From Petrosia ficiformis (taxonomy: Eukaryota; Porifera; Demospongiae; Haplosclerida; Petrosiidae): 64,000 bases of DNA. The notes beneath the pieces are model-generated. The model did not search any database. It saw only the letters and a list, made by a program, of their open reading frames with translations, and was not told where the DNA came from. Position numbers and translations under genes: made by a program. The stretch's first letter is position 1. Each line of letters begins with the position of its first letter. This document shows positions 62,101 through 64,000 of the stretch, one piece after another. The DNA lies in the NCBI GenBank assembly GCA_947044365.1, contig OX345645.1, positions 2,904,856 through 2,968,855 of the forward strand, given 5' to 3'.

Positions 62101-64000
62101 TGAGAATCAATAGTAACAAGAGGAGTAGGTACTGTAAAATGAATAAAAAAGTAAATAAAATAAATTTAAGCCTAAATGGCTCAGAAACATTTGCTAAAGC
62201 ACCAATGTCTTATAAACACATTCACATCTCTGATAAAAAAAGTCAATTGAAAAAACGTTTTTCCATGATTTACATGCCAAAATTCTGTTAGTTATCATCA
62301 CTATTGGTAGTTTTGCACAGTTGTAACATTTATACATTACATGTACAGTTAAGAAGAATCCTTTCAATTCCTCAGATAACAATGGAATTAGCTTAAGAGG
62401 ATCATAAAATAAATAATTATTTGTTCCCATACTCTCCTGCTTTTGTGTATAAGATGATTTTTAATTAAGTCATGTGAATATGTTTTATGAGTTATTGCAA
62501 CTATAGGAGAAGATTTCTGAGCAATTTACACTTAATTTCAGTTAAAATCTCTTCGATTACATTTTTGTGTGCATTGTACATTATTATTATAGAGTGTATA
62601 CAATGTAATGCACACAAAAATCTAATTATTGTGGTTTAAACTGCAAAGTTGTCATCTTATCCATGATAATTATGATAATAATTATAGCAAAATAATATTC
62701 ATCTTGGTATACACTACTACATGAACACGAAAATTCATTACTTAAGAAATGTAACAGGTTCATTAAAAGTTGAGACAAAAGAAGCTCAAAGAAGAATGCA
62801 CTGGTTATATATTAAGATCTCTCTTGCCATGACATGTATTATCATGTACAGATTGTATTAGGTGACTGTTAAGAGAACAATAAGGGTGGTCCCTCCATCA
62901 ATGCACTTCAATGTAAGTACATAGCATGACTATATAGTTATAACAGAGGAGTAATTAAGTCTAATAAACTTAAAATGTTTACTACTATATATGCACTCAC
63001 ACATAACATATAAGAGAATATTATCAGATTTATTTCTCAGAGTATTATCATCAATCCATGCCAAACATTCATAGTACCCAGCAAAAGATGTTTTTACTTT
63101 CTTCAGTTGAAGTTGTAAAATATCACCACGTTGTACTAAGTCAGTAGTAATCATTTTATCATTGCGATACCATTCTTTATGAAACGATGACTTATTAGGA
63201 CCAATATCAGTATTGAGATAAGCCATACAATTTACAACAGCTAGTTCACCAACAAGTAAATTGTTTGGTTTAGGATTCACATTAGGAGTAACTATTACTT
63301 GTGTCACATATGTATCTGTGATATTATTGATAATAATAATAATACACTTACAATAGTTCATCTAACCTTTGATGGTGATATTGACATCTTGCTGGTTATT
63401 TTCACATGAACTTGGATTATCATGAATTCTAACATTACATGTATATCCAGTATTGTTATGACTTACAGATACTGGTGATAACATTAATGGATTTTGAAGT
63501 GTGTGGTTATTAGGATCAATCCAGGTAACTGTAGCTTCAGATTCTTTAAGTTCTTGTGAAGTACATGAAATGTTCACATTATCTCCAAGTGTTAATCCAG
63601 TGTAGCTTGATGATGGAATGGTAAGTTGTTCATCTACACTTGCAGAAACGAAATGATATTAAGGCAAATACATTTAATATTACATACAATTAACACAGAT
63701 ATCTTTTGATGACTTCATTTGATTTTCTTCTCCAATCCTTGTAACACATGTGTAATTTCCTGAATGACTAGCCTCAACATGTGATATTTTAAGAGTACTA
63801 TTGAATTCTTTTGCAGAAATGTTGGCCAATGATAAAACAATGTAATTCAATGCACTGTTGCTAATACTGTTGTTATTATGATACCACTCCACTGTTAGTA
63901 CTGATGTGTCTGGACCAATGTCAGTGTTCAGTGTAATGATACAACTAATATTTCCATTACCACCATACTTTAACTCTTGTGATTGGACTTCTACTTTTAC
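42725..64000 (-). CDS. Ig-exon array, partial at the 5' end
   Basis: Seventeen Ig exons on the minus strand, all phase 1 at both borders and mostly 339-354 nt: (>64000)-63688, 63633-63367, 63315-63001, 62131-61784, 61714-61422 plus 56073-56025 (split by a transposon), 55840-55487, 55294-54947, 54778-54431, 54109-53771, 53639-53292, 52332-51985, 51931-51587, 50898-50548, 49904-49551, 49272-48922, 43734-about 43385 and 43066-42725. The first five follow the order of exons 3-7 of the receptor at 5914-15202, including similar intron sequence. No FN3, membrane or signal-peptide exon occurs here, and the next exon downstream (42504) has the same phase and belongs to the adhesion GPCR. Lesions: the transposon in one exon, TAA in the exon at 54778-54431, and a lost normal donor in 43734-43385. 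It is either the 5' part of the GPCR gene or a decaying receptor. Confidence 0.65.
43945..44060. repeat. Two 61-bp tandem units, each a hairpin
   Basis: GTACCCCTAGC ... GCTAGGATGAGGGTACC and its 61-bp-shifted copy; in each, GTACCC and GGGTAC ends pair. Located in the 3' non-coding part of the YR element. Confidence 0.6.
44489..45463 (-). CDS. Tyrosine recombinase of the decayed YR element
   Basis: An open frame of 324 residues. A core-binding N-terminal region (TITAYRSGQRHYLNF) is followed by the catalytic domain: FLRCGEF carries the first Arg, HSFRIGAATTAA the His-x-x-Arg box, and LGRWKSAAYATYIRT the Trp and the nucleophilic Tyr. All canonical residues are present, in contrast to the stops in the RT upstream. 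In DIRS/Ngaro elements this enzyme inserts a circular DNA intermediate. It overlaps the end of the RNase H frame by about 100 nt in another frame. Confidence 0.8.
   Translation of the reverse strand: MGLSGLDRAISVFFARGISSATITAYRSGQRHYLNFCTQFNLQPIPLQEGTLCRFVAYLACSSLSYQSIRLYLSAIRFLQISYGFPDPSLSSVPRLEYVLKGIRRGLPAHSRPKRLPITPYILRIIHRVWSQDPVDHDKVMLWAACCLAFFGFLRCGEFTCPCLGAYSPTMLSPTDIQVDSHVNPQCLAVHLRQSKTDPFGAGVTLYLGRTGEVLCPVTLVLAYLAIRQATPGPLFIFRDGTPLSRTHFVAAVRQVLQVAGVDTSLYTGHSFRIGAATTAAGVGLSDSLIKTLGRWKSAAYATYIRTSRECLMSIPSVLAGWQQ
45361..47327 (-). pseudogene. RT/RNase H of the decayed YR element
   Basis: DIRS-type reverse transcriptase with in-frame TAA at 46833-46835 and TGA at 46566-46568; the latter replaces the Arg expected after KMDLKDAY. 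The active-site box reads YLED where the family has YLDD, so the first aspartate of the pair is glutamate. A frameshift near 46041 separates it from the RNase H part (VYSDASGSWGCGA, FHSDNMAGVDIL, AADAISR). Not functional as it stands. Confidence 0.8.
47595..48653 (-). pseudogene. Gag-like protein of the decayed YR element
   Basis: Open from 48653 except for one in-frame TAG at 48387-48389; the longer piece ends at 47595. A C-terminal cysteine cluster (CVSWNKGACVYPGTCTYKHVC then CATCQLWHRARDC) resembles the CCCH finger region of the Gag in the intact element at 56401-57750. The middle (LTSLSSWLHCLLAYTAIRTT and neighbours) is alpha-helical. Confidence 0.65.
49300..49345. repeat. (TA)n microsatellite
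   Basis: Short TA repeat in the intron upstream of Ig exon 49272-48922, at the same relative place as the TA repeat at 9463-9615 in the receptor gene, so the repeat probably predates the duplication of this exon. Confidence 0.85.
50112..50176. repeat. (TA)n microsatellite
   Basis: Pure TA repeat in the intron between Ig exons 50898-50548 and 49904-49551. Confidence 0.9.
51078..51519 (+). mobile_element. piggyBac-type MITE with TTAA flanks
   Basis: 442 bp flanked on both sides by TTAA (51074-51077 and 51520-51523), the target duplication of piggyBac. Ends CCCTTAGAGAACTGA and TCAGTCCTCTAAGGT form an inverted repeat of about 15 bp with two mismatches. No transposase frame. A diverged copy lies at 37436-37880. 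Confidence 0.75.
53292..55840 (-). other. Ig block II: five VPTP-type exons
   Basis: Five repeats of the VPTP class (starts 55840, 55294, 54778, 54109, 53639). Four are open. The exon at 54778-54431 has TAA five codons in (VPTP-stop) and would have to be skipped for the frame to continue. The last one has lost the LNTSDVYYV motif. The intron 52333-53291 downstream shows no gene or recognised repeat. Confidence 0.75.
56074..56401 (+). repeat. Split direct repeat A1 (5' end of Ngaro-like element)
   Basis: 328 bp, starts AATTGGGGTTTATGG and ends at the A of the Gag start codon. By eye identical to A2 at 60791-61118. As the 5' non-coding end it presumably contains the promoter. Confidence 0.88.
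56401..57750 (+). CDS. Gag of Ngaro-like element (SAP, RS-rich, CCCH)
   Basis: 449 residues. Starts with a SAP-like DNA-binding motif (about residues 10-48: LADIRKLTVPILRKYL ... TKEVLVKRIKASL). Residues about 75-225 are Arg/Ser/His-rich with many SR and RS dipeptides, like splicing-factor RS domains. A folded middle (SDLQSWLQAWNIYMLVRIH) resembles the Gag of the decayed YR element. Near the C terminus is a CCCH zinc finger (CKKFNIGKCTRGESCIFSHTC) followed by CWNPGCLGSHSAKAC-type cysteines. The start ATG is the first base of repeat-adjacent sequence at 56401. The 3' end overlaps the RT frame by up to 185 nt in another frame. Confidence 0.85.
   Translation: MSQLPVLAPSSTLADIRKLTVPILRKYLHQSGLASTGTKEVLVKRIKASLTTVVTPPTVSSSNEELDDGDRAPTRLGSKSSSGHHHPARQRRHKESSSHRSKTSHQSSRKTRHSSHMSNSNHSRNPRPSARGRHSRKSTQASAWDRARTRSRSPTTNHQRHANLSSSSESSSDSSSTRQSHHHRRKRGTSSSSSSQSLSPMQRPRGRKKHKQRRQRSSSSSKSDSDVEPGPFVSFAPPPSRHCVQRIRRGKYIKFDHLLPSVDTIPFQSWHQKPSQHQHHSKRKVSDLQSWLQAWNIYMLVRIHTFPDTALDLAKYQTLMCHLFSSYPVSACLQYDKLFRHAAARDHTLPWDELKEDILIWCMTQDYQPFRRQSSIFTRLGPLSASAGGARSSDRSTHTTEGKEICKKFNIGKCTRGESCIFSHTCWNPGCLGSHSAKACTLSSKPSHS
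57566..59329 (+). CDS. Reverse transcriptase / RNase H of Ngaro-like element
   Basis: Open frame of 587 codons; the true N terminus is uncertain because the first part overlaps Gag. RT motifs: GLGAVPKKGSDKWRVIMHLS, MAKVDLKSAFRIIPV, LPFGLRSAPFLFNQFADAL and the catalytic box HYLDDYFIVG (Tyr at about residue 281). RNase H follows with ELYTDASGTHGYGAF, WKELFAILAA, FFCDNQAIVHTW and NKIADALSRH, retaining the acidic residues. It makes the element DNA from RNA. Expression probably needs a frame change or reinitiation after Gag. No lesion seen, unlike the YLED element at 45-47 kb. Confidence 0.9.
   Translation: MPDQAIGQPTLPRERKFAKNSTSESVLEENHAYSATLAGTQAVLDHIPPKPAPCPASPPTLELKRAHTPLRLSQIEKELCNHPNKTWTKWLLQALYDGVPVGYTGPRNERISPNLHSALLNPAVIDKQLHEEVSRRRILGPFSKLPLKNLQCSGLGAVPKKGSDKWRVIMHLSAPHGQSINDYISKEEYTLHYSTIDDAVKLLSHFGPSALMAKVDLKSAFRIIPVARQDWELLGLFWRGNYYIDTCLPFGLRSAPFLFNQFADALHWILAHNYNLHLIHYLDDYFIVGPPQSQTCQAAVQTMLNLCTRLGIPIALDKLEGPDTAITFLGIEIDSKSQEIRLPAGKLHKLLQDISMWKGKKKAKKRELLSIIGSLSFATKVVPAGRLFLRRLIDLSSKVKQLHHYVSLNAEARADFQWWIDFLPSWNGKSMFLNTTWTSAEDLELYTDASGTHGYGAFFKGAWFNASWLPNQISRSIQWKELFAILAAATTWAKELKNLRITFFCDNQAIVHTWQNKSSKHPAISDLLRRLFFVAATHNFSVSMSHLPGCHNKIADALSRHKLTEFFTLVPQAEPHPTQIPPELDDI
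59338..60231 (+). CDS. Tyrosine recombinase of Ngaro-like element
   Basis: About 297 residues to the TGA at 60229-60231. The frame is open further upstream, overlapping the RT/RNase H end by at least 60 nt without an ATG, so it is probably made by frameshift or non-AUG initiation. Catalytic residues: Arg in AFLRGSEFTT, His and Arg in HSFRIGAATSAA, and Trp and Tyr in LGRWKSRAYLDYIRT. A Lys is available in the beta-turn region (KHSKTDQF). It integrates the circular DNA form by site-specific recombination, consistent with the lack of target duplication. Confidence 0.88.
   Translation: MQSLIKYAISNSTKATYKAGTNKYMEFCKYLHLKPLPCSKNTIALFAAHLSSYLSLKTIKVYIAAVSHLHQTNGYKPPSVHNSALKLAFRGMKRRSIGKTNFIRRPITRHILKKLVKAICNLKHYSSHDKLMIKAAFTLAFAAFLRGSEFTTADTFQPTTNATIDDITVLDHISFKFHIKHSKTDQFHKGEVVKLIATGDSLCPVSAMFKYLRTCKAHKKAPLFHFKNGLPLSMKDLRHILRRLLHKLDYPSKQFNTHSFRIGAATSAAASGMSRKKIKRLGRWKSRAYLDYIRTCT
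60228..60409 (+). repeat. 91-bp tandem duplication after the recombinase stop
   Basis: Two copies starting TTGAACC(G/A)TATGTTATG at 60228 and 60319. The first covers the recombinase stop codon. It lies in the unique 3' region of the element, between the genes and B1. Confidence 0.75.
60547..60790 (+). repeat. Split direct repeat B1
   Basis: 244 bp, starts GGCGATACCCCCTGCGGGG and ends AGGTTGCATT, directly abutting A2. By eye identical to B2 at 61178-61421. Contains a GC-rich patch and an (AAT)n run. Confidence 0.88.
60791..61118 (+). repeat. Split direct repeat A2
   Basis: Second copy of A1, offset 4717 bp, with no difference seen by eye. Followed by 59 bp of unique sequence before B2. Confidence 0.88.
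61178..61421 (+). repeat. Split direct repeat B2 (3' end of Ngaro-like element)
   Basis: Second copy of B1, offset 631 bp. Its last bases (GCATTAA) run straight into the interrupted Ig exon. Confidence 0.88.
61784..64000 (-). other. Ig block I, collinear with receptor exons 3-6
   Basis: Exons 63688-64000 (incomplete at the window edge), 63633-63367, 63315-63001 and 62131-61784 match, in order and in exact length, receptor exons 14511-14188, 14131-13865, 13813-13499 and 12674-12327. The 868-bp intron 62132-63000 also resembles the corresponding receptor intron, so this is a segmental duplicate. All four exons are open. Confidence 0.8.

Overview
This is eukaryotic, AT-rich, intron-dense DNA from an early-branching animal, most likely a demosponge. 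I infer that from short GT-AG introns, large families of phase-1 immunoglobulin (Ig) exons, an adhesion GPCR, a ZU5 protein, a CABIN1-like gene, tyrosine-recombinase retroelements and many short palindromic repeats. No 18S, mitochondrial or other species-diagnostic gene is present, so the organism call is an inference.

Most of the window is a cluster of Ig-superfamily surface-receptor genes on the minus strand. The one complete copy (5914-15202) assembles into 20 exons that stay in frame: signal peptide, ten Ig domains, four fibronectin-III domains, a cysteine-rich juxtamembrane region, one membrane span and a short tail with two tyrosine motifs; 1751 codons plus stop. Two relatives at 1345-3018 and 28445-30175 are broken. 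Their shared upstream and intergenic sequence occurs three times (about 2.5-5.9, 15.2-16.75 and 28.3-33.3 kb), so the cluster grew by segmental duplication.

From 33.4 to 42.5 kb (minus) lies an adhesion GPCR: Ig and EGF domains, a SEA-like region with a furin-type site, a hormone-receptor-like domain, a GAIN/GPS and seven membrane spans. Directly upstream, from 42.7 kb to the window edge, about 17 further Ig exons of the same families as the receptor gene follow in the same strand and intron phase. No signal peptide or membrane exon was found between them. They may be the 5' part of a very long adhesion GPCR, or a decaying receptor gene; three of these exons carry lesions.

Between the receptor copies sit a small ZU5 gene (17.1-18.1 kb, minus) and a CABIN1-like gene (from 18.96 kb, plus) loaded with transposons: a hAT element with clean ends and target duplication, a pogo-type MITE, and tRNA-derived SINEs, two of them in a 295-bp tandem array nested in the hAT.

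Two tyrosine-recombinase (YR) retroelements interrupt the Ig array. The one at 56074-61421 (plus) is Ngaro-like, with identical split direct repeats and intact Gag, reverse transcriptase/RNase H and recombinase frames. It landed inside an Ig exon with no target duplication; removing it restores an exon of exactly 342 nt, the length of its paralogues. The other (about 43.8-48.84 kb, minus) is decayed except for its recombinase frame.
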